Positions 1 to 8,417 of a stretch of DNA of 30,268 nucleotides are shown piece by piece. The notes under the pieces were generated by a model, which was given only the letters and a program-made list of their open reading frames with translations, was not told the origin of the DNA and ran no database searches. Every line of letters starts with the position of its first letter. The stretch's first letter is position 1. Source of the stretch: an uncultured bacterium (GTDB taxonomy: Bacteria; Bacteroidota; Bacteroidia; Bacteroidales; CAIWKO01); the NCBI GenBank assembly GCA_903916135.1, contig CAIWVT010000459.1, positions 1 to 30,268 on the forward strand, given 5' to 3'. A program made the translations under genes and the position numbers.

Positions 1-16
1 GTTTCAGCAATATTAC

Positions 17-168
17 GTCCCTACGGGACTTAAGGTTGTGGAGGTATATTTTTCTATAAACATTTTGTCCCTATGGGACTGGTTTGCACACTAAAATCCT
101 CAATCCCATAGGGATTTAATATTTATAGAAAATTCCAACACACAGTTTTTTAAAGTCCCGTAGGGACT
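17..168. repeat. REP-like palindromes in an inverted pair
   Basis: Four short palindromes with the core TCCC-TA-GGGA lie at 17-30, 67-80, 102-117 and 154-168. Between the first two is TTTCTATAAA (52-60 region) and between the last two its reverse complement TTTATAGAAA (about 122-131), so the left half (17-80) and right half (102-168) are roughly reverse complements of each other over about 65 bp. This resembles a BIME-like arrangement of repetitive extragenic palindromes. No transposase gene is visible in the window. The function is unknown; it could form RNA hairpins at the 3' side of the minus-strand gene ending at 231. Confidence 0.8.
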
Positions 169-230
169 AAATATTATTTAACCGGACAACAATGATTTTT
201 ATCAAACTCCGTTTGGTAGTATCTCTTCCC

Positions 231-539
231 TCAAAGTCTATATAAATATACTCCTACATAAACTATAAACAGGAAAACAATCAAAGGAATTGCAACAGCT
301 AAGCACGTCATTTTATTCTTATAAAGCTTAAAACTCAAAAACATCGCTCCAATCAACAAAACTGGATAACTGTTTACACCAATAAAAATAAGCCAACCTT
401 CCAACTCTTCATACTTACTCTGTGGAGCATCAAACATAAAAATACTTCCAAAGAAAACAATAGGCAACATAACAATCGGTATCAAATTAATAAAGTTTAT
501 TAACTTAAGCCACAGGGGTATTTTTTTCTTTATAATCAT
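231..539 (-). CDS. small multi-pass membrane protein, unknown function
   Basis: This gene encodes 102 residues that are strongly hydrophobic, with about three predicted membrane segments (roughly residues 12-34, 48-70 and 78-100). A short charged stretch containing FDAPQSKYEELEG sits between the first two. It begins with ATG at 537-539 and lies 34 nt downstream of the small lipoprotein gene on the same strand, so the two are likely co-transcribed. I do not recognise a functional family with certainty; the FDAP-like loop followed by membrane helices looks like a small orphan family found in accessory islands of Bacteroidota. No enzymatic motif is visible. Confidence 0.6.
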   Translation of the reverse strand: MIIKKKIPLWLKLINFINLIPIVMLPIVFFGSIFMFDAPQSKYEELEGWLIFIGVNSYPVLLIGAMFLSFKLYKNKMTCLAVAIPLIVFLFIVYVGVYLYRL

Positions 540-573
540 TCCTTTTATATGGATAATTCAGAAAATAGATTCA

Positions 574-1014
574 TTAATTCTCCTTTATGAATAAATCAGG
601 AATATCAAGAGTCAAGCAATTTTGCTCTTTATTATAGTGTCTCACCAAACTATTGGCATAAAACTTACCTTCCTGAATTAAGGAATCGCCATAAAATATC
701 TCATACTTTAAATAATCTCCTTGAAATCTTTTTATTTCCTTTGGTGGACATTCACCCAAAAAACTTTCATCAAAATGATAAATACCAAAACTATCAACCT
801 TCGTATTCATACACCATCTTGGAATCTCAATGGTGTCAAAATTATAAACCACCCGATCCAAAGGTTCTATTCCAATTTTAATTTCTTTATAATTTAATGA
901 ATAAGGAAAAGCAACATGCCCAACATAAGTATATCTATAACCACAATCACTCAATGGTCCACAACCCCAAACAAACAACACTATCACAACCAATTCAATA
1001 CACCTTCTTTTCAT
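574..1014 (-). CDS. small putative lipoprotein, unknown function
   Basis: The protein is 146 residues when started at the ATG at 1012-1014; a TTG two codons upstream would add two residues but is less likely. The N-terminus is a lipoprotein signal: two arginines, a hydrophobic stretch and a lipobox-like LFVWGC near residue 18, so the mature protein would be lipid-anchored. The rest is a soluble domain with several cysteines and many tyrosines, and I recognise no family. It precedes the small membrane protein gene by 34 nt on the same strand. A hairpin element (1039-1075) lies just upstream. Confidence 0.6.
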   Translation of the reverse strand: MKRRCIELVVIVLFVWGCGPLSDCGYRYTYVGHVAFPYSLNYKEIKIGIEPLDRVVYNFDTIEIPRWCMNTKVDSFGIYHFDESFLGECPPKEIKRFQGDYLKYEIFYGDSLIQEGKFYANSLVRHYNKEQNCLTLDIPDLFIKEN

Positions 1015-1038
1015 AAACAAATCTTTTTAATACTGTTT

Positions 1039-1100
1039 ATAGTCATAGTACGGCTCAAAGCCTTGCTATGACTATGATTCGATTGTATAGTCTCCACAAG
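1039..1100. repeat. dispersed hairpin element, copy 1
   Basis: ATAGTCATAG at 1039-1048 pairs perfectly with CTATGACTAT at 1066-1075, leaving a 17-nt loop. The loop and right arm (GGCTCAAAGCCTTGCTATGAC) resemble sequences at 12665-12720 and 29481-29549, which share a GCTC..AA.CCTTGCTA core. It sits between the 3' end of the 247-aa gene and the 5' end of the small lipoprotein gene. Confidence 0.55.
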
Positions 1101-1191
1101 CAAGTACAACAACCTTTATTTATAAGCAAAAATATTAAAAAAATCTATACCAATAAAAAAATGCATCCCAAATCCTCACATGATTACCAAC

Positions 1192-1935
1192 TTACAAATA
1201 TTGATAGATTATCTGAGCGTTCACAATAGCTCCGCGAGCTCCAAGCTCGCCTTTGTTGCTTTCGTAGCGGGCAAAATACCAAGCATAGAGTACGACAGTG
1301 CTTGACAAATCAACATCTGCGAAATTTACACATAGTTTGCCTCTATAAGCATTGCCGCAAAAAGTAAAGTCATTAATACTCTTTGCAGGCTCAGTGCCAA
1401 TATAGCGATATACTTTTGCAAACTTCATGCCTGCGGGCAATCTAAGGCTTGTTGGCGTATCAGGATTTTTTACCTGAAGCTGCATTTCTCCAAAAATATT
1501 TTTCCGAACAGTGACGGAAGGTTGCAACATTGCCGTGGAATCGCTTTTGCTATGTCCTGACTTTTTAGCAAGAGGAGTGCCCAGTTTAATATTTGCTACA
1601 GCCCAATCGCTATATTCGCCGTGAGCTATAATTTTAAACATTAAACGATGACCACCCACATCATACCCTGCATATTCGCGCAATGCTTTAATCGTTATTT
1701 TTATCGTATTCCTTTGTCCGGTGGTAATGGTTTTTTTATTTGCATAGGGTTCCAACAAGGGAGCCACAATTTCGCGCATGTTATGCCAAAAAATGCTTTC
1801 TTCTTCTGTCCAATGCCAATCTTGCCATTTGAATGTTCCAACGCCGCCGGAACCTTCGCTAAGTTGTAAATCATCTAATGCCATAATATAAATTATAGCT
1901 TCAAGAATTTTCTGAGGGATGTTTGTGTTTGCCAT
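1192..1935 (-). CDS. 247-aa protein with helical N-terminus and beta-rich C-terminus, unknown function
   Basis: The gene starts at ATG 1933-1935 and has no signal peptide. The first ~100 residues look helical, with tryptophan-rich and charged segments. A linker around residues 115-135 is followed by a beta-rich C-terminal half containing an LPAGMKFAKVYRYIG segment and a pattern of alternating hydrophobics ending in NAQIIYQYL. The layout resembles a Bacteroidota-restricted family of ~220-250 aa proteins in which a helical region precedes an immunoglobulin/FN3-like fold; this assignment is from memory of the pattern and not proven. A 21-bp tandem array (2017-2310) begins 82 nt upstream of its start. 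Another gene of the same general layout (12946-13602) also sits beside a 21-bp array. Reading frame integrity over 744 nt makes it a real gene. Confidence 0.75.
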   Translation of the reverse strand: MANTNIPQKILEAIIYIMALDDLQLSEGSGGVGTFKWQDWHWTEEESIFWHNMREIVAPLLEPYANKKTITTGQRNTIKITIKALREYAGYDVGGHRLMFKIIAHGEYSDWAVANIKLGTPLAKKSGHSKSDSTAMLQPSVTVRKNIFGEMQLQVKNPDTPTSLRLPAGMKFAKVYRYIGTEPAKSINDFTFCGNAYRGKLCVNFADVDLSSTVVLYAWYFARYESNKGELGARGAIVNAQIIYQYL

Positions 1936-2016
1936 AATATTGTATTTTTATTTGTTAGTAATCTGAATTTCTATCTGTTATTATTGTTAATTTAAAAAAG
2001 AACCATACTATTTATG

Positions 2017-2310
2017 TAGAACGTGTTCAACTTTATATAGAACGTGTTCTGTATTTTGTAGAACATATTCTATGTTTAGTAGAGCGAGTTCTCCATTTTA
2101 TAGAACGTGTTCTATGTTTTCCAGAACTAGTTCTGCGTTTTATAGAGCGTGTTCTACATTTTGTAGAGCGTGTTCTACATTTTGTAGAGCGTGTTCTATG
2201 TTTTCCAGAACTAGTTCTACATTTTGTAGAATACGTTCTACGTCTCATAGAACGTGTTCTGCATTTTGTAGAATTCGCTTTGCGATATTTAGAACGCACT
2301 CTACGTTTTC
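2017..2310. repeat. 21-bp tandem array 1, 14 units with palindromic core
   Basis: Fourteen head-to-tail units of exactly 21 bp, without a single indel, begin at 2017, 2038, 2059 and so on to 2290. Each unit opens with TAGAAC or TAGAGC, followed by two variable bases and a GTTCT-like arm, so most units carry an AGAACnnGTTCT palindrome (AGAACTAGTTCT at 2123-2134 and 2207-2218), then a T-rich half. Units 5-8 and 9-12 share the same order of variants, suggesting an 84-bp duplication. Because 21 is seven codons, several reading frames stay open on both strands; I treat those as by-products. The array lies 5' of the minus-strand gene starting at 1935. Confidence 0.95.
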
Positions 2311-2546
2311 TTCAATCTTTTCAAAAAACAATATGGGTTGCTTTATATTATTTTAGAATAAATATGTGTCATTTACGATGCTTCAATTTTTGTTTTGAAA
2401 CATCTGAAAAAATCAATCCACAAAATTATGAAAAAAACATATAAGTTGTACTTTTTGAACAAATTATTTTTTATTACGTGCAAATATTTTGAATTGAATT
2501 TATATAAGCCACGCTGAAAATCGCAAAGTAAAGAAATATCACAAAC

Positions 2547-2581
2547 CTGCCTGCATGACACAGCCAAGAAGTCAGGCAGGG
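2547..2581 (-). terminator. hairpin downstream of small lipoprotein gene
   Basis: CCTGCCTG at 2547-2554 is the reverse complement of CAGGCAGG at 2574-2581, giving an 8-bp GC-rich stem with a 19-nt loop. It lies 16 nt past the stop of the minus-strand gene at 2597 and is followed on that strand by a moderately T-rich stretch. It could terminate transcription, but the loop is long. Confidence 0.4.
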
Positions 2582-2596
2582 ACACAAAGCCCTATC

Positions 2597-2872
2597 TTAA
2601 TTCGAATCCGTCCAAGTATCACAACTAACTTCATAGCGTGCCACGGCACTTTGCGCATTCAAATCATACGCTTGCACCTTAGCATTTTCCTCAAGATGAG
2701 TCATGGCACTTCCACAACCTTCATCGCTCCATACCACATCATTGGTAAACTTATCAATCACCTTACATTTCTTACATTGATTTGGAAGTACCAATCCATT
2801 AAAAAGCCATGCACACGAGGTAAACAACAAAGCTACCATAAAACAGACAACGATAATAACTTTTATTCTCAT
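2597..2872 (-). CDS. small cysteine-rich lipoprotein, unknown function
   Basis: The protein is 91 residues from the ATG at 2870-2872; a TTG one codon earlier is the only alternative. It has a clear lipoprotein signal peptide with lipobox LFTSC near residues 16-20, so it would be anchored in the envelope. The mature part has a CKKC pair and three further cysteines, consistent with disulfides or metal binding, and a VWSDEGCG segment. I do not recognise the family. A GC-rich hairpin follows the stop codon. Confidence 0.65.
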   Translation of the reverse strand: MRIKVIIVVCFMVALLFTSCAWLFNGLVLPNQCKKCKVIDKFTNDVVWSDEGCGSAMTHLEENAKVQAYDLNAQSAVARYEVSCDTWTDSN

Positions 2873-3142
2873 CAAATATAGTTTGTTAAAATAATACCAT
2901 TACATACTATGTTTTAGTCAAAACTCAATTGGTATAATGCCGATAGAGTAGCTGTTATAGTTCAATTTTCCTGTCCCGTACACATAGTGTCGGGGTTGGA
3001 CTATTAAAGATACCGTATCGGTATAACGCTTCAATCTTACATTTAGTCTGTTTATTATCAACAAGCGGGATGACTTGATTAAGATGACAAAGTATTTTTG
3101 ATTTGGCTAAAAATCTGCAAGATTTTAAAGACGCAAAATTTT

Positions 3143-3166
3143 AGAGACACAAAATTTTGTGTCTCT
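3143..3166. terminator. 24-bp perfect palindrome at 3' end of OmpA-family gene
   Basis: AGAGACACAAAA at 3143-3154 is followed directly by its exact reverse complement to 3166, and a partial related copy (GACGCAAAATTTT) lies at 3130-3142. It overlaps the first bases past the TAG stop (3165-3167) of the minus-strand OmpA-family gene. Transcribed RNA would form a hairpin. GAGACGCAAAATTTT-type palindromes are widely dispersed in Bacteroidota intergenic DNA, so this is probably a mobile palindrome captured as a transcript end. Confidence 0.6.
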
Positions 3167-4457
3167 ACTGTACCCCTATGACAATGATCTCCACCCGTCG
3201 GTTTTTCTGCATCTGTTCTTCGTTGCGGGCGTTTGGATATACCATTTTGGAAGAACCAAAGCCTTTAAAGGTCATTCGATTGGCGGCTATGTTTTGTTTT
3301 TCAAGGTAATTTTTCACGGCTTTGGCACGATCAACGGACAGTTGCATGTTGCCGTCTTCCAATTCTTCGCAATTGGGCACTGATGAGGGGCAATTGACAT
3401 GACCTTGTATTTCTATCTTCAAAGTGGGGTAGCGAATCATGGTGGAAGCTATCACTTCTAAGGGTGTACGGGACTCGGGCAGAAAGACGTCTCTGCCGGA
3501 ATAGAACAAAATGTTTTCGAACACGATGTTTTGCCCCACTTTGATGCGACTCATCTCAATTTTGATCGGAATGGTGGCGCCTGTGCCCACCAATGTGAAG
3601 CTTTGCGCATTATCAAAGTAGTTGGTGGCTTCACTTTTCACTACATAAGAAGCATTGGTGGGCAAAGTGGCAACGCAGGACGGCAGACTGTCGAACACCA
3701 AGACAGGAGCGGCTTCGGCTTTGGTTTTAGGATATATCTTTAGGTTGGCTTTGATGGGCAATTGGGTGTCTTTGTCCACGGCGGTGATGGTGAGGGAAGC
3801 GGTTGGAGTGGGGGTGGACGTGGTTTTGATAGGCGTTTGGATGTTTGTCTTTTTTGAGACTACGGATTCCACTTTTCTGCAGCCTGAATAGTGCAAGAGG
3901 ACGGTGTGACCGTTGCCTTTGGGATAGACATTGTCAATACATAAATAATAGACTTCGTTTTTGCGCACGTCAATGGCTTTGCTGAAAGAAGCCCCGGGAC
4001 CAGAATGGATGAATTCGTCGGTGGCGGTTTTTGATAAGCCTGTGATGGAGCCGTTTTGCTTATCGTTGCGCGAAATGCAGGTTCTTACGGGTTGGATTTT
4101 ATGGTCGGCGATGTCGGAAAGGAAGGTTTTACCATTATATTTATAGAGGACAAAATCGTAATCATCATTTTTGTTGATGGGGATGATGTCAAGCTCCAAC
4201 AGGCAATCGTTTTTTACTTTGAAGAAATACCAAACGGTGTTGTGTTCTTGCTCGAAGCTATAGAGGCTGTTTTTCTCGCCCGAAACTTCCATCACGCTTC
4301 CAGATCCCGAGGGGGCATTGGTGGGTCCGAAGAGGGTGTCTTTGATTTCGATGGCTTTTTGGCAATCTGCATTCTCGGGTTTGATGAGATATTTGGTTTG
4401 AGCAAATATCGGACTCAACACGAACAGATTGAACAAACAAGCAAAAAGAAACCTCAT
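3165..4457 (-). CDS. OmpA-family outer-membrane/peptidoglycan-binding protein
   Basis: The product is 430 residues and probably anchors the cell wall to the outer membrane. A signal peptide occupies residues 1-19 (cleaved after FAQ). Residues ~25-195 form a beta-sandwich-like region with conserved cysteines and a WYFFKVKND segment, similar to pre-peptidase/carbohydrate-binding-like modules of Bacteroidota surface proteins. A proline/threonine-rich linker (~200-215) leads to a carboxypeptidase-regulatory-like beta domain (~218-302). Residues ~303-430 are an OmpA C-terminal domain, with GHVNCP, LSVDRAKAVKNYL and the NRRVEI ending typical of peptidoglycan binding. The gene starts 9 nt after the M1 peptidase gene and is surely in its operon. 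A palindrome lies at its 3' end. Confidence 0.88.
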   Translation of the reverse strand: MRFLFACLFNLFVLSPIFAQTKYLIKPENADCQKAIEIKDTLFGPTNAPSGSGSVMEVSGEKNSLYSFEQEHNTVWYFFKVKNDCLLELDIIPINKNDDYDFVLYKYNGKTFLSDIADHKIQPVRTCISRNDKQNGSITGLSKTATDEFIHSGPGASFSKAIDVRKNEVYYLCIDNVYPKGNGHTVLLHYSGCRKVESVVSKKTNIQTPIKTTSTPTPTASLTITAVDKDTQLPIKANLKIYPKTKAEAAPVLVFDSLPSCVATLPTNASYVVKSEATNYFDNAQSFTLVGTGATIPIKIEMSRIKVGQNIVFENILFYSGRDVFLPESRTPLEVIASTMIRYPTLKIEIQGHVNCPSSVPNCEELEDGNMQLSVDRAKAVKNYLEKQNIAANRMTFKGFGSSKMVYPNARNEEQMQKNRRVEIIVIGVQ

Positions 4458-4466
4458 GGCAGCAAT

Positions 4467-6836
4467 TTATTTTATTAGGACGAGTTTTTTATTAGCAAGA
4501 ATGGAATTGTTTTCGGAATAAAGCACCGCTAAATAGTTTCCTGAAGGCAAGCGTTTGGTGTTCCACATAACGATGGGATTGTGGTTGCCAATTTTGAGTG
4601 TTTCCACTTGTTTGCCTGTGGAATCAAAGATTTTTATGGTAGCTTTATCCGTATCATTAAACGAAAATGTGAAAGAATTATTGGATGGATTGGGATAAAC
4701 ATTCCAGGGCACGGTGGGTTCAGAGATTTTATTAATGCCTGCATGATAGGGTTTGCCGACTGCTAAAGTGTATTCTCCTTTGCGCAGAGTGTCCACTATG
4801 AGATAGCCTGTGTTAGCTGTGCCCGCCTTGATGAAAGGAACCGCAGCCCAATCGTAAGCAGTGGATTTGCGGTACAGTAATAAAAGTGAATCAACAGACA
4901 GGGTGGTAGGCAACAGAATGTTGTCGAGATTTCCCGTAGCTGTGTTCACCACGCGGTTATATTTGAATCTGCATTTGGTGAAGAAGGTGGCAGGGAAGAT
5001 GCCGTCCACTTTCCAATAGTGATAGTCGGAAAGACGTTTGATGTCGGGGTTAGGAGTTTTCAAGGGATCGGGAGCCACCCAATTGTGTTCGATGCGCACC
5101 AAAGCGGAATCGGGAACGGCGTAAACATCAATGAGGGCTAATGCAGCGGGGAGGGATTGAACGCCTGTGGTTTTAACCACCTTTGCCATGTCGGTGGTGG
5201 CATCGGAGGTTTTTTCGTTGTAGTCCATCATCACAATATCGGGAACAAAAGGCAGGGTGAATTCTTTGGTGGCAAATTGACCCGAGAATTGAATGGTGTC
5301 GGTGAAAAACTGCCAAGAGTTTTTTCCGAAGGTCATTTCGATGCGATTGGAATTGGCAAAGGCAGGTGCATGGTTGAGCCTTTGTCGCACCCAGACACGT
5401 ACTTTTGTTTGAGGCGTGGTGGCAGTAACTTTAAAGGAATCAACAGCGAAATGAGGGAAGCCCGGCTTGAAAATCCATGTATCGAAGAAGTCGGTTAGAT
5501 TGATGCCTGTGTAGCTGCTCATAAAGTCGCGCATCTCTACAGAAGAAATATTGTTGAAAGTATAGGTGTTGAGCATTGCTTTAACCGAAGAAAAGAACAA
5601 ACTGTCGCCTATATAGTTTCGGAGGGTGTGAACCACATCGGCACCTTTATCATATACGGTGGTGGAATAGGTGAACTGGCTCGGGATGCCATAGACTGCG
5701 CGATAGCCGCTATCCACAATGTGGGAAGCTTGAATCACGTTGAGGTGATTGTCGCGGACATTGGTTTTATAGGCTGTTGTTCCGTAAAGGATTTCTTTAT
5801 AGATGGATTCGCAGTAGCTTGCCCAACCTTCGTTAATCCACATGTCGAAGGCAGTGGTGCAGGTGATTAAGTCGCCAAACCAATGATGGGACAATTCGTG
5901 GGCATATAGACTCTCGTAGGTTAATGCACCATTGATGCACACCAAAGGATAGGCGATGTTGGTGGCATGTTCCATAGCACCATTGTTGAACGGCACGCCC
6001 ACATAGCCGACTCGTTCCCAACGGAAGGGACCAAAACGATTTTCGTAGATGGCAAGAATCTGTTTCAAATTGATGAAAGAATTCTTAGCATTGGTGGTAT
6101 CAGATGGACGGACATAGATATTGATGGGGATATGCCCTGTCATGGAATTGAAGGTGTCGGTAACGGGGACATAATCGCCAACGGCAACAGAAGAAAGATA
6201 GGAAGGAATGGACGCATGAATTTTCCAATTAAACGTCTTGGTGTTGTTTCCGTTATCAACCACAGACATTAAGGTGCCGCCACAAACGGCTTTTTTATCA
6301 CTTTTCACAGTGATATGACAATCGTAGGTAGCACGTTCGGTGAAATCGTCAATGCACGGATACCAAACTCTGCCATAACTATGAGGTACTGCTTGAAAGC
6401 CCACACCTAAGTTATAAGCAAAACTGCTATCACTGGTGAAATAAAATCCACCCCAACCCGAGCCATCCATCACGGGGCTTCCTTGATAGAAAACTGTGAG
6501 CAAAGCGGTGTCATTTACATTTAATGGACTTGGCAAGTTTATCCGAATCAAAGTGTCATTGTATGTAAAAGAATTTATTTTTGTTGTACCTAAAAAAATT
6601 GAATCGGGCGGTAGCTTTAATAAATCAAGTTTGATTTGATTTAGGTTGTTTACTTTTGGCGTTATTTTCAAAATAGTATGTCCCGAAATGCGATGCGTTG
6701 CCAGATGTACTAGGTTGACATTGATGTTGTAATTGATGATATCAAGGCTGTCTGCCACAGATTTTTGTTGAGCCGAAACGGCAAATAAACTCGAAAAGAA
6801 TAACACAGTTGAGAGGAGCACAATTTTTATTTTCAT
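4467..6836 (-). CDS. secreted M1-family zinc aminopeptidase with T9SS sorting domain
   Basis: The protein is 789 residues. A signal peptide spans ~1-22. The M1 catalytic region has the zinc motif HELSH at residues 313-317 with the third ligand E336 eighteen residues on, the substrate-binding GAMEH (286-290, a GAMEN variant) and the catalytic tyrosine Y395 in a YDKGADVV context. The last ~75 residues (from about 712, with YPNPSNNSFTFSF) are a type A T9SS sorting domain, so it should be exported by the type IX system and possibly attached to the surface. Expected role: trimming of N-terminal residues from external peptides. It leads an operon with the OmpA-family gene 9 nt downstream. A TATTTTTG -7 element lies at 6868-6875 on its strand. 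Confidence 0.93.
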   Translation of the reverse strand: MKIKIVLLSTVLFFSSLFAVSAQQKSVADSLDIINYNINVNLVHLATHRISGHTILKITPKVNNLNQIKLDLLKLPPDSIFLGTTKINSFTYNDTLIRINLPSPLNVNDTALLTVFYQGSPVMDGSGWGGFYFTSDSSFAYNLGVGFQAVPHSYGRVWYPCIDDFTERATYDCHITVKSDKKAVCGGTLMSVVDNGNNTKTFNWKIHASIPSYLSSVAVGDYVPVTDTFNSMTGHIPINIYVRPSDTTNAKNSFINLKQILAIYENRFGPFRWERVGYVGVPFNNGAMEHATNIAYPLVCINGALTYESLYAHELSHHWFGDLITCTTAFDMWINEGWASYCESIYKEILYGTTAYKTNVRDNHLNVIQASHIVDSGYRAVYGIPSQFTYSTTVYDKGADVVHTLRNYIGDSLFFSSVKAMLNTYTFNNISSVEMRDFMSSYTGINLTDFFDTWIFKPGFPHFAVDSFKVTATTPQTKVRVWVRQRLNHAPAFANSNRIEMTFGKNSWQFFTDTIQFSGQFATKEFTLPFVPDIVMMDYNEKTSDATTDMAKVVKTTGVQSLPAALALIDVYAVPDSALVRIEHNWVAPDPLKTPNPDIKRLSDYHYWKVDGIFPATFFTKCRFKYNRVVNTATGNLDNILLPTTLSVDSLLLLYRKSTAYDWAAVPFIKAGTANTGYLIVDTLRKGEYTLAVGKPYHAGINKISEPTVPWNVYPNPSNNSFTFSFNDTDKATIKIFDSTGKQVETLKIGNHNPIVMWNTKRLPSGNYLAVLYSENNSILANKKLVLIK

Positions 6837-6867
6837 GTATCTTTATTAATTTTATAAAAAAAACATA

Positions 6868-6875
6868 CAAAAATA
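6868..6875 (-). promoter_or_regulatory. Bacteroidota -7 element (TATTTTTG) for the M1 peptidase operon
   Basis: On the minus strand TATTTTTG matches TAnnTTTG and sits 32 nt upstream of the ATG at 6836. I see no good TTG at the -33 position. Confidence 0.45.
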
Positions 6876-6949
6876 CATACAAATTTCGTTATTTTGCTTT
6901 TAATAAAAAGAAATTGCATATTTTTTCCAATTATCATTGGTAAAGAAAT

Positions 6950-6957
6950 TACCTTTG
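6950..6957 (+). promoter_or_regulatory. Bacteroidota -7 element (TACCTTTG) for the efflux operon
   Basis: TACCTTTG lies 18 nt before the ATG at 6975. It places transcription start after the upstream in-frame start at 6894, so it supports the shorter protein beginning MKRVIFYF. No clear -33 TTG at the usual distance. Confidence 0.55.
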
Positions 6958-6974
6958 TACATTATTTTGAAATC

Positions 6975-8396
6975 ATGAAACGAGTTATTTTTTATTTTTT
7001 ATTCATTATTGTTTCTTACCAAGGAACAGTTTCTGCACAGAAAGTCTGGACCTTGGATGAGTGCATCACGTATGCTCTGAACAATAACATACAGATTAAG
7101 CAACAGCAGTTGAGCACTGTTTTGTCGAAACTTCAATACCATCAAAGTATTGCGGCTTTGTTTCCTTCGGTGAATGGAAGTGCCTCGCTTGTCTATAACA
7201 ATGGGCAAACGGTGGATATGTACACCAATCAGTTTGCATCAAAAACAGTTCAATCGGATAATTTTTATTTGAGTGCGAATGTTACCTTGTTCAATGGACT
7301 TCAATTGTTGAATGGTCTGAAACAAAAACAAATTGAGTTTTTGGCAAGCAAATATGATTTGGATAAAATAAAGAATGATATATCATTGACCATTGCTACT
7401 GCTTATCTGCAAGTTCTGTATAATATAGAATTGTTAGAAATTGCCAAGAATCAGTTAGACATAACACATCAACAAGTGGCACGAACGCAAAAGCTTTTTG
7501 ACGCAAAAACCATTGCAAAAGGCAATTTACTTACCATTCAAGCTCAAGAAGCATCAGACGAATTGCAAAAAGTGAATGCGCAAAATCAATTGGATATGGC
7601 ATATTTGACTTTGGCGCAATTGTTAGATTTGCAAAACACCACAGGATTTGACATTGTGAAACCTGTTTTGATTTTGCCCGATGCCTCCTCCTTGATGCAA
7701 CAAGTGGATGAAATTTATGCCAAGGCATTGGGCATACAACCCGAAATTAAAAGTGCGGAATTGAAGGTGCAAAGTGCAAAGAAAGGATTGGCAATTTCTC
7801 GCGGGATGTTTAGTCCGTCTATCACCTTAAATAGTTCGTATGGCTCAGGGTATAGCGGTGCAAGTCAGACATTGCAAGGTTATTCTGTTTCGGGTCAACA
7901 GGTGATTGGATTTACGGCTTCAGGTGAAAATGTTTACAGCCCAACCTTCGATTATAATTACACAAAAACAAAATTTTGGGATCAACTTGATAAGAATCAA
8001 AATAAATCTATAGGCTTGTATTTGAACGTTCCGATTTTTAATAAATGGCAAACACATACCATGATAGGCACTTCTAAAGTTCAATTGAACAGTGCACAAT
8101 TAACGTTGCAGAACACCCAAAACCTAATGTTTAAAACCATACAACAAGCTTATGCCGATGCGAAAGCCGCTTTAAACAGATATAATGCCGGCACAAAATC
8201 GGTGGATGCACTCACGGAAGCTTTTGGATATACCGAACAGAAATTCAATGTGGGTTTGCTCAATTCCATAGATTATAATGATGCAAAAAATAATCTTGTA
8301 AAAGCGCAATCGGAGCTTTTGCAAGCGAAATATGAGTATGTGTTTCGTATCAAAGTGCTTGATTTCTATCAAGGCAAACCTCTTAAACTGAATTAA
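6975..8396 (+). CDS. TolC-family outer-membrane efflux channel
   Basis: I use the ATG at 6975 (473 residues) because the -7 element at 6950 lies inside a longer in-frame extension from 6894 and because a normal signal peptide (MKRVIFYFLF ... VSAQ) then starts the protein. The mature part begins WTLDECITYALNNN, the typical opening of TolC-like proteins of Bacteroidota, and contains two outer-membrane-factor repeats of long alpha-helices rich in Q, A and K (about residues 95-220 and 370-470) separated by beta-strand segments. It forms the trimeric exit duct of a tripartite pump. The periplasmic adaptor gene starts 21 nt downstream, so they form one operon. The inner-membrane component is not encoded next to them. 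Confidence 0.92.
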   Translation: MKRVIFYFLFIIVSYQGTVSAQKVWTLDECITYALNNNIQIKQQQLSTVLSKLQYHQSIAALFPSVNGSASLVYNNGQTVDMYTNQFASKTVQSDNFYLSANVTLFNGLQLLNGLKQKQIEFLASKYDLDKIKNDISLTIATAYLQVLYNIELLEIAKNQLDITHQQVARTQKLFDAKTIAKGNLLTIQAQEASDELQKVNAQNQLDMAYLTLAQLLDLQNTTGFDIVKPVLILPDASSLMQQVDEIYAKALGIQPEIKSAELKVQSAKKGLAISRGMFSPSITLNSSYGSGYSGASQTLQGYSVSGQQVIGFTASGENVYSPTFDYNYTKTKFWDQLDKNQNKSIGLYLNVPIFNKWQTHTMIGTSKVQLNSAQLTLQNTQNLMFKTIQQAYADAKAALNRYNAGTKSVDALTEAFGYTEQKFNVGLLNSIDYNDAKNNLVKAQSELLQAKYEYVFRIKVLDFYQGKPLKLN

Positions 8397-8417
8397 TAAT
8401 TGTAAGAAATATATTTT

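Noticed and set aside
2017..2310. CRISPR array
   Set aside because: Units are contiguous with no unique spacers and are 21 bp long; no cas genes are nearby. The same applies to 13690-13920 and 29810-30019.
2017..2310. Iterons of a replication origin
   Set aside because: The 21-bp length fits iterons, but no replication initiator or partition gene is in the window and the neighbours are chromosomal.
2017..2310. LexA/SOS operator cluster
   Set aside because: GAAC..GTTC arms resemble Gram-positive LexA boxes, but the gap is 2 nt, not 4, the copy number is far too high and no SOS gene follows.
2033..2356. Arginine/serine-rich heptad ORFs on both strands of array 1
   Set aside because: A 21-bp unit keeps frames open by itself; both strands are open across the same units and neither has a start region with a promoter.
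2555..2881. 108-aa plus-strand frame opposite the small lipoprotein gene
   Set aside because: The minus-strand frame has a clear lipoprotein signal and lipobox; the plus frame has none and overlaps a hairpin.
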